Assembly (NCBI GenBank): GCA_019321725.1
Contig: CM033105.1
Location: 11,731,632-11,795,631, forward strand
DNA from: Paulownia fortunei
Taxonomy: Eukaryota; Streptophyta; Magnoliopsida; Lamiales; Paulowniaceae
Direction: 5' to 3'
DNA: 64,000 nucleotides
Shown here: positions 45,308-57,160 of the stretch, piece by piece
How positions within the stretch are numbered: position 1 is the stretch's first letter
Layout of the letters: the number at the start of each line of letters is the position of its first letter
Translations under genes and position numbers: made by a program
The notes under the pieces: model-generated
What the model was told of the DNA's origin: nothing
The model's input: the letters and a program-made list of their open reading frames with translations, nothing else
Database searches by the model: none

Positions 45308-48300
45308 TGATGAATATTTAAAAGTGTACAATTGATTATGATTTATAAATTTATTTTTACTTTGAAATTGTCATTAGAAATCTCAATTAAAGATTTTTTG
45401 TGTTTTAGGAATAAAATGGGAAATCAACATAAAAAATATTATTTTGAAAAGTTTTATTTTCTTTTGTGCAGGTTTTAGAGAAACTGTCGTAACTTTTGAT
45501 TCCAAATTAATTTTAGGTTAATTTTTGAAACTATGTATTGATAAGTCATTCATCTATAAGTTCATTTAAACTTTGGATCACATACTAAATGTGTAAGGAT
45601 CAAAGAAGTTGGATTACAAGTAATTGTACAAAATAGATTACTAAAAATTTAGATAAGAGTTAAGTCGAGTCCTGTCCTATTTTACCAATTAGGTCATATC
45701 TCTTAAACTAAAATTGATTTTAAGTTAAAGTTTGGATATGTTATACACAAGAGGTAGATAAACAAGTTTTTTTTAAGACATGATGGTGAGAAAATATGTT
45801 AAAGTGGTCAATGAATATGCTAAAATACATTACTGATGTTGAAGGATGACTCTTGAATAGTCGATAATTTGACCATACCTCTCTCATCCGGAAGACCTAC
45901 AATTGATATATGCCAATATATCATCAAATAAAGATCTACAATATTTATTCTTTATCCATCATCAAAATTTGATTGCATCTGGCCTGAAAATTCAATTTAA
46001 TCAAGCAAGTAAAAATTTAAAAAATTTGGTATAACAACTTACCAACTCTTGACAACTAGCATACCACTTGATTGCTTAGCTCCTCCCTTATATGTTTGGA
46101 CTCAAGCATGCTCCAAACACTATAATAGGCCATGTATTAGCTTGTAAGAGTTGGGGGGGGGGGGGGGTAGAGGGGGAAAGAAAGTTTTATTTTGGTTTTT
46201 TTTTAGACTAAGTTTTCTAGTAGTAATAGAAATATATTCTCTAGTTTCTCTTCTATTTTTAGTTTTTTATACTTTCAGTATGTCTTTTTAAATTTTATTT
46301 TGTTGAGGGGAAAAAGTGAACCTCTTAATGAAGGAAGAGGAACGATTATAAAGGTAGAACATGTTTAAGTGTATTGTATTGTATTGTTATTTTAATTTTT
46401 TATCTGAACCCTACTTATTTTATATTGATTCTTGATTTATGTATTATTAATGATACAACAAATATTTGGGTTCATTTAGTTAGATGTTTGGTTTTACTAC
46501 ACCAACTGCCAATGTGAAATTTTGATTTATTGTAGACAAAAGTGTGCATAAATATTTGATCTTATAAATAAGTATTTACGTTAATAGATAATTTGCAAAT
46601 AGTATGCGTCACAACCTCCCAACAATATGTATATATATATATACACAACATGTGCAATATAATTTGTACACGCATGCAAGTGTATACTTTTTTTTCTACT
46701 CAATTCAATAAAATATTGATAAAAGTAAAGTACTTTCATATCATATAACACTGTATATATATGGGTAGTTATTAAACATTAACTAAGTCTATCAAAACCA
46801 TCACAAACACAAACTCTCTATCACAAATGAGCTTTGAAAGTGATATATAGGATAAAGTTACCAATATAATACAATAACTATAAAATAAAAAATACAGCCC
46901 ACAAAATAGCCCAATAGGTCGTCTTCTAAGTGCATTGATCTTTGAAAGCCTATAGCAGCTTCACTGCCAACCAGTAAACCAGAGGTCTCAAGTCTCACCA
47001 TGATCACCTACAATGCATGAACTACATGAACTAACGCTCAATAAGTAAAAATCATGCATGATAAAAATATGATATAAAATCTCATGCAACTCAACTCTAA
47101 AATATGATGCAATAAATGTGTCAAATTGAGTAATTATAAATCAAAGAGTTTTTATTAAAAATCACTTCATTTATTGGGCACTTGGCCCACCTACTATGCA
47201 CAGGATAGAGCTGTGAATAATATCAATAATCACATGGTCATAAAAAAATGACTCAGTCCAAGGGCCATCTCCTGGGATCACCAGAAGTCCACCCTCTGTC
47301 TTTCCCTGTGATCCTCCAGAAGTCTTTCCATTGGCAGAGTCAATAAGGGCACAGTCAAGTAGTCTATCCTCTCGTAACCACCAGAAGTATACCCACTGTC
47401 AACTCCTGTGATCCTCCGAGAGGTAACACTTATGGTGCCCCAAAATATCATATAAACACGCCTCTTATGCCTCGGTACACTAGTAGTGGCCAACTAAAAT
47501 ATTTTTCTTCTGAAAACCACGTCTCAAATCATATCGTGCAAGCAAAAAACCTTCAATATACTCATATCTCGTGCATGCACATGTAAATGCTCATGAATGG
47601 TATGTTCAATATGAAATACAAGTCATCTTGCTCTCAGCATGTTTCAAGAATCATAAGACTCTCAGTCAAATTTAATATCATCAACACATTAGGTATAAAT
47701 GCTTTAAGATATACTATATTCCTGCATTGTACTTGCAAATGGATCTTTACTTACCTTTCACTTGATTGGTGGCTTAGTCTAGATTTGTTTGTTGTTCTTC
47801 TCCAATCTTAGATGTAAAATATCCTATAATATTACCCAACATCAAGCGCCATTCCCAATTTGGCAAGTTGAAAGGATAAAATATCATACTAAGACCTTAA
47901 ACACCAAACTATCTAGATAACAATCATACTTTCACAAACTAGAACTCAATCTAGTCCCTCAAATGCCTTAAGTTCTCATCCTAGATACATGTAAACATCA
48001 TATAATTGAAGTAATATAACTCTAATATTATGTACCTAATTGTTACCACTCAATAGCAACATGTCTAGGTTGAAATATGTTAAGTTATAAAATGGGGCAA
48101 ATTCACATTTTCATATTTTCTTGCTATCCAATTTAATTGCATGATAATTTTGACATCCCTAAGCATATCCAATCACTCCCAAATTTTTACCACACTTAGA
48201 TAACATATATAAGGAGACAACCAGGTCAAAGTACTACCAAAACTAATGGATTAATGATGTAAAACTAGTACCATTCACATAGGACAGAATCTGAATTTCA

Positions 48301-49622
48301 AAGAAGACAGTTTTGAGCACCTCTTTAATTATCACATTATATTACAATTTATAACCTCTCTAAACTTACATACATCACCTAGACTCATATATAAACACAT
48401 ATATGGTGAAATACATAGGTTTTGATCAAGTTATTATACATATATAAAGCATAAATATAAAAAATCAGCAAGTGTACAGTTTCTGTCTCTAGTGATTTTT
48501 ATTGTGATTTTGCAACTAAAAATCCTTATTTTGTGAATTATAAAATCAAAAATAACATGATTATAATCAGTAATAGAAGCTTTAAAAATCATAAACCCTC
48601 AAATAATTCAAGAACTTAAATAAAAAATATGAGTTAAAGCTCACCTATGCACAGATTTTATATTCAACTTACTCTTCCTTACTTCCCTTTGCTTCCTTCA
48701 CTTTTTTTCTTTACTTGGAATTACTTGAGATCAATTTCTAACATTCAATATGAATGTTTTGGAAGTGAAATAGCTCAGAAAATAGGTTTTGGTCGTGGCT
48801 CAAGGATAGAAATGAAGAAAGGTTGAGGTGGAAGCTTGAGGTGGCAAGGTTGAGGTGTCAAGTTGTGGTTCAAATCTGATATTTTTCACACCTTATACAT
48901 ACCTAATCTAGTGTTTCTCATTACTTATTTATCTATTTACAACCTATTTTAATTTCCATATGATCGGATAATAAATGTTTGCCCTAATTTCTTAAACGTT
49001 CATTCGGTCTCTAAATCGATTGACACCCGATTCTTAAATGATTGTCTAGTTTTCATTTTCTAAAATCACATGCACATATGAACCTTGTAATATGATACTT
49101 AAATCATATTATATCATATTCAATATCCCAAGTATGTTAATTTATGGAGGTATACCTTTAAAACATCCCAATCAATTTGAATTGAATTATATAAGTTTAC
49201 TAGTGACACCTTTAACAGTTCTAAAATTATAACATATAACCTATGAATATCTACTATATTGATTAATCTATTCTTAATCTTATCTAAATATAGAATTACT
49301 TAATTAGGTTGTAGGATATCAACCATTAACATCAAGTGATAGCATTGGAGGCATATGATTAAGAATGCTATAAAAGATGCGATGTATATGTTAACGCAAA
49401 TTAGCATATAAGTACCATGTAGTGTATAAATCATATTGGCCAAGTGAGTAGTTTGAGACTTGAGTATTACAGTATGACAATATCATGATTATCCTATTGC
49501 ATGATCTATTTGATAATATCTTCACATTTGAACCTTCATTATGTATAGATTCCAATAGTATTGATTAAAAGAGGTAAAAAGAATAAATAAGTTCCTCTAT
49601 CCAAAACTTAAGAGCGGATCCC
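45308..49622 (+). repeat. V-type LTR (left copy), split by a gypsy solo LTR
   Basis: Starts TGATGAATATTTAAAAG and is collinear with 58432-59890. It is interrupted at 46606/46607 and resumes at 49477 (ACAATATCATGATTA) until GAGCGGATCCC near 49622, where a copia LTR begins. A run of 15 G at 46153-46167 lies just downstream of the TATA region. Orientation follows from the 3' copy, which is preceded by a purine-rich tract. Confidence 0.75.
46607..49471 (-). mobile_element. solo gypsy LTR nested in the V-type LTR
   Basis: Runs from CGTCACAACCTCCC (start, T of TG mutated to C) to GAGTATTACA, with GTATG at 46602-46606 and 49472-49476. The undisturbed copy at 59728-59745 shows the empty site (ATATAGTAAGACAATATC). 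It is related to the LTR of gypsy I (AAATAGCCCAA-AGGTCGTC, AATGCATGAACTA-like and CTTACCTTTCACTTG segments). A short open frame at 47278-47493 lies within it and is not considered a gene. Confidence 0.85.
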
Positions 49623-51856
49623 TCTTGGGTTCACTATAATCGCAGGGGCAAATGCAATGAAAAATTAAAATTTTTATCAAACATAAATATATATATATAT
49701 ATATCCTCTCGATTTGAAAGTGATTCCAACGATCGTGCTTATTTAATTAAAAATATAAACAAATATAAAATTTAAATTATACCTTTCTCACACTCCGATT
49801 GTTGTAGGGAATGAAACAATCAATTATTTATCCTGGACTTTTGAAACTTGTAGGGATCCAAATGTGTACCCCTCTATTATATCCACAATATAAAAGAGCA
49901 ACACCAATTAAAAAGATTCGCGAGTATCCTTTTAATTATTTACTAATCTAGATTTGGAGTAAATTTTATCTTTTGATCCAATTGATGAATCAAGAACAAA
50001 CTTTCAAAAACAATAAATATTGATTCTTTAAGTTTTTGAAACTTGAATATAAAGATAATATCAAAAAACTAATTTTCTTTTAAAGAACAATAAAATCAAG
50101 ATTATAAGAAAACACTTTTTCTTTCTTTTCTTAGAGAGAAAAATAAAAGACTTAACAAAACAATTTTTGCTTATTATCATAGCTAATTTTTTGCCATCCC
50201 TATTTATAGGGGTTGGAATTTTGCTCCTACTCCAACTCTTGGAAAGTTTGTCAATTTTGAACTATTTTAAAATTTTATCTTTGAAAGATTCCAAATCTTC
50301 CAACAACTCTTCTATTTTTCTCTCTCCTATGTATGTGGACTTATTTAAAATTACATTAATCATCAAAATTATCTACATATATTGTTAATATTAATTTGAA
50401 CTTTTCAAATAATTATTAAGATAGATATATATCAAATATATACCATAAATATATTTATATATTAAATAAACCTTAGTGGCCAATTTTTATCCCATAAAAA
50501 TCGATCACTACATTTATTTATTTATAAATATGCTAATAAAATAAATCATATTTATTTAATTTATTATCTTCATATTTTAGTGGGCTTCTTAAGTAATCTA
50601 TATTAATTTTTGGGCTTGGACTTAAAAAATCCATAAATCAATTTAATTGATTTAATCCTAAATTAATTAATTTAATTGATTAATTTAATTTACTCAATTT
50701 GGATTTTTCAATCAAATTAGGTCAAAGTAAATAATCTAATTACTTAATTAAATAATTTAATTTAACTATTAAATTAAATAGAACCCTTAATTAATTAATT
50801 AATCAATATTAACTAATTAATTCTCAATCATTGGATAAATTCCAAAATTAGAAATATTACTTTACATAAAGATGTGTGACCCTCTTAGGTTCACTACTAA
50901 ACTAGTAGTAGGCTTACAACATTTGCAACTTATGAATAATAATTATTCTAATTAATTAATTCGCTTTGGAATGAACTCTTTAATTCTAAGAACCTTACTA
51001 TCCATAAAAACATTTAGCAAGTAATCCTGGCAAACTAGTCTCAGATGAAATAACGAGTAAACCTTTTTCAGTTGCGAGAATCATCCACGTACGATCCTTT
51101 CGATAACTAATCTCCTGATTGAATGTAGGATATGAATTATAAGTCGAAACCCAAAATAATTTAATAACTGTGATCACATTTCAAGTTCCAATGATTCCTG
51201 ATGAATCATAATTCATCCTGCCTTGACCAAGGTCTTTGGATCACGAACTATGAATCACAAAGCTCCATGCATACCAATGCAACATCCAACATACTCCCTT
51301 TGTAATTATCAATCAATCAAAAGATATATCAAAGTGTTGCAGGATGCACACAAGGTTACCATCGTACCTCAAGTCAGAGGACTAGCCATGTACTATTGCA
51401 ATACAGAAATTCTTATTTCGACACGCAAAGCTCCAACTAAGAATTTCTTGTGAGCTATATTCGGTGTACTTATTTCCTAACAATCACCCATATACATACA
51501 CTTGCATACTTACGCTAATGCCAATGGAATGCAACATTCTCGTCTTACGAGCATGCATTATATATACGAGTCTTATTGACCTATTTGATATTCTATCTCA
51601 AAAAGTTCTCGACTTAGAACTTATTTAAGACCAAAGCTTTAGAGGCATGTTCCATGATCGCTATCATATACACGACCATGCCCCATAGTTAAATTTAGTG
51701 TAAGGACTTTATCTAATGTGCAAAAATAAAAAATTCATGACATCAGATAATGAAAATGCCTTTTTATTAATATGATTTCCAATAAGATTGTCTTTACAAA
51801 AGAAAAGAGTACAATACACTCAATCCAATTAGGGCATTGGACATCCTACTCTAACA
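49623..51856 (-). repeat. copia LTR (3' LTR of copia VI)
   Basis: TCTTGGGTTCACTATAATCG (first TG now TC) to CATCCTACTCTAACA, about 2.23 kb and collinear with 6811-9050. On the minus strand a polypurine tract and an RNase H frame lie immediately upstream, so this is the 3' LTR of a minus-strand element whose other end is missing. Confidence 0.85.
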
Positions 51857-51876
51857 ATCTCCTATTTGCCCTTGCT
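51857..51876 (-). other. polypurine tract of copia VI
   Basis: The minus strand reads AAGGGCAAATAGGAGAT next to the LTR start TGTTAGAGTAGG. Confidence 0.65.
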
Positions 51877-51930
51877 TCAATTAGCCATGTATCTAAGGTC
51901 CATCTTCTCAAATTGTTCGTCAAATATCTT

Positions 51931-52487
51931 TTATGTTGAGGGCTTAGTAAGTAGGTCTGCTACATTTTTTAATGAGGCAACTCGATCAAAAATGACATCA
52001 CCTTTATCAATGATCTCTCTGATCAAGTGATATCGTCTCATTATGTGCTTGGACCTTTGATGAGATCTTGGCTCCTTTGCTTGTGTAATGGCTCCATTGT
52101 TATCACAATAAATTATAATTAGATCAATAATGGATAGAACTACACCCAACCCTTGGATGAAATTTCTTATCCAAACAGCTTCTTTTGTTACATCTGATGC
52201 AATAATATATTCAGCTTCAGTAGTAGATTCTACAGTCGTGTCTTGTTTGGAATTCTTCCAACTGACCGCACCACCATTCATGGTGAATATATATCTAGAC
52301 ATGGACATTCAGTCATCTATATCGAACTAAAAACTAGAGTCTATATATCCCTCCAGTTTTAGTTTTCTGTTGCTATATATCAAAAGATATCCTTAGTCCT
52401 TCTCAAGTACTTGAGGATTATTTTAACGGTTTTCCAGTGTTCTTCCCTAAATTGAACTGATATCTGCTCATGACACTCAGAGCATGA
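51931..52487 (-). pseudogene. copia VI RNase H, C-terminal pol fragment
   Basis: The frame at 51931-52308 is open for 125 codons and is a clear copia RNase H: FTMNGGAVSWKNSKQ, then TEAEYIIASD with the catalytic Glu, then IIYCDNNGAI with Asp, HIMRRYHLIRE and NVADLLTKP at the natural C-terminus. Upstream (52309-52487), across stops, are the end of the RT (HALSVMSRYQFNLG, then a KIILKYLRRTKD-like stretch) and the first RNase H Asp region. Homology ends exactly at the LTR at 52488. It is the cleanest copia coding piece here, though only a fragment. Confidence 0.85.
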
Positions 52488-55214
52488 TGTAACACCCCCA
52501 TTACTATACAACTATATATATAATATAATTTTACATGATAGAACCTGTGTGCATGCATGGAATATTTTTTTTGTAACACTTTAAGAAAAGATAAATCACT
52601 TCTTACATGCACAACCCTGTTTAAAGTATTTTCTCACACATGTCATGTATATAGCAGGATCAGTATTTATATAAAAGCACAACACCCACAACGACCACAA
52701 TATTTACATACTTATTTATAGTAAAGTTTTAAAAGCAAAATATAGTACCATCTAAAAATATAATACAACAGACTCAAAATATAACAAGCCAACAAAATAG
52801 TCCAACAGGTCGTCATCTATGTACACACTCCCTCAGACACCTGCAGGAGCTTCAACAGCCGCCCAACTAGTAAAAGATGCTTCAAGCGTTGTCGTACTCA
52901 CCTACAATGCATAAACTATATGAGTTAATGCTCAGTAAGTAAAGATTATGCATGTCAAAGAAGAATCTACAATATCAAGTCATGCATCTCAAAATGCTAT
53001 GCCCACAATGTAATTTTATACATCAAAATATTTCTCTCAAAATCATTTCTTTCTTGGGCCCCTGACCAATGCTACTATCCCATGCACCAGAAAAGAGCTC
53101 TGTACACCGCTATAATCCAATGGTCAATAATCATATAAGCATGCAAATCCATGCATACTCATACACATGCAAATCCATGCATGCGAACCTGTAAATCCAT
53201 GTATAAAACCATACAAATCCATGCATGCTTCGGTGCACTAGTAGTGGTCAGCAAAATATTTTTCTTTCTCAGAATCATATCGTGCAATGCAAGATTTATC
53301 ACAATACTCGTATATGATGCATGCACGTGCCAATGATAATGCTCATGTATGTATGCTCAATGGAGAGCCCTCTACTATGCACATATGATTTATGATATTA
53401 CATATAATTCACACATCTATTATGTCTATGTATTGTAGTTGCAAATGAATCTTTACTTACCTTTCACTTGGTTGGTGGCTTAGTCTAAATTTGTTTAGTA
53501 TTCCTCTCCAACCTTTGATGCAAAATAGCCTGTAATATTACCCAACATCAAGCACCATTCCCAATTTGGCAAGTTGAAAGTACAAAATCTCATACTAAGA
53601 CCTTAAACACCAAGGTATTTAGCTAACAATCAAGCTTTCACAAACTAGAACCCAATATAGTCCCTCAAATACCTCAATTTCTCATCTTAAATACATGAAA
53701 ATATCATGTAATTGAAGTATTATAACTCTAATAGCATGTACCTAATTGTTAACACTCAATAGCAACATGTCTAGGTTGAAACATGCTAAGTGATCAAATG
53801 GGACAGATTCATATTTTCATATTTTCCTACTGTCCAATTTAGTTGCATGCTAATTTTGACATCCTTAAGCATATCCAATCACTCCCAAATTTTTACCACA
53901 CTTAGATAACGTGTAGAGAAATGTAACCATATTTTATAATGTCCTAAAATCTCTGATTTACCTCAGCAAAACCAGCCCAATTTTCATAGCACAGAAACTA
54001 TAAATTCTTTCATGACAGTTTTGGGTCTCTCTTTAAAAATCAAACCATATTTCAATTTATAACCTCTCCAAACTTACATACATCACCGAAACTCATATAT
54101 AAATACATATATGGTGAAATATGTAGGTTTTAATCAAGTTATTATACATGTATAAAGCTTTAAAAATAAAAACTAACAAGTGTACAGTTTCTATCCCTAG
54201 TGATTTATATTGGGATTTTGAAACTAAAAATCCTTCTTTTGTAAATTATAAGACCATAGATAACATCCTAACATGATTATAAACAATAATAGAATCTTTA
54301 AAAATCATAAACCCTCAAACAATTTAAGAATTAAAATCAAAACATAGGCTAAGCTCACCTATGCAGAATTTTAAGTCTCTACTTGCTTCTCCTTACTTCT
54401 CTTTGCTTCCTTCACTTTTTCTTCACTTGGAACTCACTTGGGAGCAACTTCTAAAATTTCATATGGAGTTTTTGGAGGTGAAATAGATCAGGAAATAGTT
54501 TTTGGGTCGTGGTTCAAGGATAGAAATGAAGAAAGGTTGATGTGGTAGCTTGATATGGCAAAGCTTGAGGTGGTAAGGCTTGAGGTGTCAAGTGGTGGTT
54601 CAAATCTGATGTTACACACATCTTATACAGCTGTAATCTAGTGTTTCTCATTATTTATTTATATATTTACAACCTATTTTAATTTTTGTATGATCGGATA
54701 ATAAATTCTACCCTAATTTCTTAACCGTTCATTCGATCTCTAAACCGATTGGCATTCGATTCTTAAATGCTTGTCATGTTTGCATTTCTAAAATCATATG
54801 CACATATGGACCTTGTAATATGACACTTAAATCACATTATATCATGTCCAATATCCCAAGTATGTTAATTTACAAATATATACTATTGAAATAACTTGAT
54901 CAAATCAAATTAAACCGTATAAACTTACTAGTGACACTTTTAACGCTTCTAAAAATTATAACGTGTAACCTAGTAATATTCATCATATTGATACCTAATT
55001 TTCTTCTTATCCCAATGTATAATTGACCATTTAGGTTAGGGGATTCGATAATCAATACCGTGCGAAAACTTCAAAATTAAGTTTAATGATTAAGAACGCC
55101 GTATAAAATAAAATGAATTATATGATGTCAATATAAATGCAAATAACACGCAATTAACATGTAATGCATGAATCATATTTGGCCATGTGAGTAGTGAGAG
55201 GCTCGGGTATCACA
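52488..55214 (-). repeat. gypsy LTR of the gypsy I family
   Basis: TGTAACACCCCC to CGGGTATCACA, about 2.73 kb, collinear with 21722-24595 in its outer parts and closer to 46607-49471 in the middle (53940-54900 with 48240-49200). Flanks are CATGA (52483-52487) and TATGA (55215-55219), which match at four of five positions. The left neighbour is copia RNase H and the right neighbour is gypsy integrase, so the insertion site itself was already a junction or was rearranged afterwards. Confidence 0.8.
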
Positions 55215-55215
55215 T

Positions 55216-55539
55216 ATGATGCATATGAGAGTTCTAAAATTTATAAAGCAAGAATCAAGTATTTTCATGATAATAAAATTTCAAGAAAAATATCTGAGGT
55301 TGGTCAAAACATTTTGCTTTAAAATTCTCAATGGCATTTGTTTCCTAGAAAATTGAGATCAATGTAAAGTGGTCATTTTTTTGTACAAGAAGTATATCCT
55401 TATGGGGCGATTGATATTGAAAATCCTAGAAATGGTAACGTATTCAAAGTAAATGGACAAAGACTCAAACCGTTTCTGGAGAATCAATTTTCACAAGAAG
55501 AAATTCTTTTTCTTTCTAACCCTTGTTATGATTAGTGTA
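55216..55539 (+). pseudogene. Athila/Tat-type gypsy integrase C-terminus
   Basis: Read across one frame with two stops: YDAYESSKIYKARIKYFHD, then ISRKISEVGQNILL, FPRKLRSM, VYPYGAIDIENPRNGNVF and KVNGQRLKPFLE, ending in a natural-looking TAG at 55537-55539. The GAI/V-E-I plus NGQRLKP ending is typical of the integrase C-terminus of plant non-chromovirus gypsy elements (Athila/Tat group). Everything upstream of the C-terminal 110 residues is missing, replaced by the gypsy LTR. It marks the plus orientation of the element that ends with the V LTR at 58432. Confidence 0.8.
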
Positions 55540-56525
55540 TATATATACTTATTTTCATTAACTTATTTGTTTTGTAGGCTTTCTTTCTTTTATTTTTCTT
55601 TCTTTTCCTGGGTAAGTGGCAGATAACGGTATTCCATGGCTATTAAAGTCAGACTTATCAGTTTCCTAAATAATTGAAATATTTCTACAAAGTTTCTCTC
55701 TTTTTCTCATTCTTTTCAAAATGGATGACATTCTTCTAACTTTCAAGAAATGATTTTCTTTTCAACCTAAAAATACAATTTTAAAAATTTATAAAACTAG
55801 GATTGAAAGATTAAGGATGCTTATGCACAAGGGCATCCCAAGGGACATAGGATTAATAATTAAAGCAAAAGTAAGAGTAGCAGATGAGTTTTCGTATGAA
55901 TCTTAAAACTTGCTTACTAAATACATGTCTAGTTTTGGTAAAAATACATATTCAAAAAAATGAAGGGTAAAAAAAATATAAGTTATAAGTTCATCACAAA
56001 TGTGCTCGATACACTTGTAATACAAGATGTCATTCCTTAGGAATGGTTTTTAAAAATAAAGAAGATAAAATTCAATTCATTATGGATGGATTGAGTAAGG
56101 AGTCTTTAGATGATATTATATTGACTCTTGAAATGCATTCATGTGCATTAGTACATCATGCAATTCTTGATTTATGAAATTACTTTCAAGATGAATATGA
56201 GTGTTATAGATTTGAGAATCTAATATTAAAAGACCTTGTTGCCAATTTATAAGAAAATTAAATGGGAAGCATATCCTCGACCCATAGAGGGCATTTAAGT
56301 CGTTACTGGATATAAAATCAGAGAAACATGTGAGCCACAATCAAAACTACATATTCATTCATGGGTAAATAGATAATTTTTAAATTTTGTGTGTTCTTAT
56401 TTTTAATATTTTAGACAAAAGAAAAAAACATGCAATAAAAGCATTCTCTGTTCATGCCTCAATAAATAGCATCGTACTCACTCCATTTTTACACAATTCA
56501 CTTTTAAAAAAGAAAAAAAAAGAAA
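55540..56525 (+). other. post-pol region of the V element
   Basis: Follows the pol stop and leads to the LOG copy. It contains a pyrimidine-rich stretch (TTTCTTTCTTTTCCTGGGT at about 55590-55610), a short ATG frame at 55721 and scattered broken frames, but I recognise no protein. Athila-type elements often have a long region or an extra reading frame here. An A-rich run (56508-56525) immediately precedes the LOG start codon. Confidence 0.45.
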
Positions 56526-57160
56526 ATGAAAGTCTCTTCCACTCTCAAGTTCAACTGTATTTGTATCTTTTGTGAATCCAATTATGGGAAAAATGGTAAG
56601 TTTATAGGGACAGCCAATAACCTTGGTAGAATTTTAGCAGAAAGAAAAATTTATTTAGTATATGGGGCAGACAGTCTGAGGTTAATGGGGAGTGTTGCTA
56701 CTTCTGCTCATATAGAAGGAGTCAAAGTTTTATGAGTTATCCCAAAATCTTTAATAGTACAGAATATCATCGGTATGACCATTGGACATGAGCTAAAAAT
56801 TTCACATATTCAGGAAAAAATGCCTAATATGTTAAATAATATAGATGCATTCATCAGTCTACCTGGTGATTTTGGTATACAGGAGGAATTATTCCAAATT
56901 ATCTCTTAGGCACAACTCAAATTCACCAAAAACCTATAAGTATTCTTAATGTTAATGGTTTCTATGATAGTTTGCTATCTTTTGATCATGCTGTGGAAAA
57001 AAAATTTATTTCACAGTCTGCGAAATGAATCCTCATTTCTACTCAGACACCTCACCAACTGATTGATCAACTTCTAGCATATGTGCCAGAACCTGATCCA
57101 GCCTTAGCCTATGTGGATTGGTACAACAAGGACAGTGATCGAAAATACAAAATGAATTAG
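56526..57160 (+). pseudogene. LONELY GUY (LOG) cytokinin-activating enzyme, intronless retrocopy
   Basis: LOG enzymes release free cytokinin bases from nucleoside monophosphates (phosphoribohydrolase). From the ATG the translation follows the family throughout: CICIFCESNYGKNGKF (family CVFCGSS.GK), LGRILAERKIYLVYGADSLRLMG (LVYGGG..GLMG), VIPKSL, then [20 protein letters not shown] (family [20 protein letters not shown]), AQL, and [18 protein letters not shown]. It ends near a TAG at 57158. About 211 codons equals full family length. No introns interrupt it, whereas plant LOG genes normally have several, so it derives from a spliced transcript. Damage: TGA after residue 69, TAG replacing the conserved Trp before AQL, at least one frameshift near 56930, further stops, the Arg-Lys of the active-site helix lost, and PGG changed to PGD. 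It sits between gypsy pol and the 3' V LTR. Family assignment is confident; function is surely lost. Confidence 0.85.

Noticed and set aside
56116..56340. A 74-residue minus-strand frame upstream of the LOG copy
   Set aside because: No recognisable family, and the opposite strand carries equally broken readings; treated as chance in retroelement non-coding sequence.
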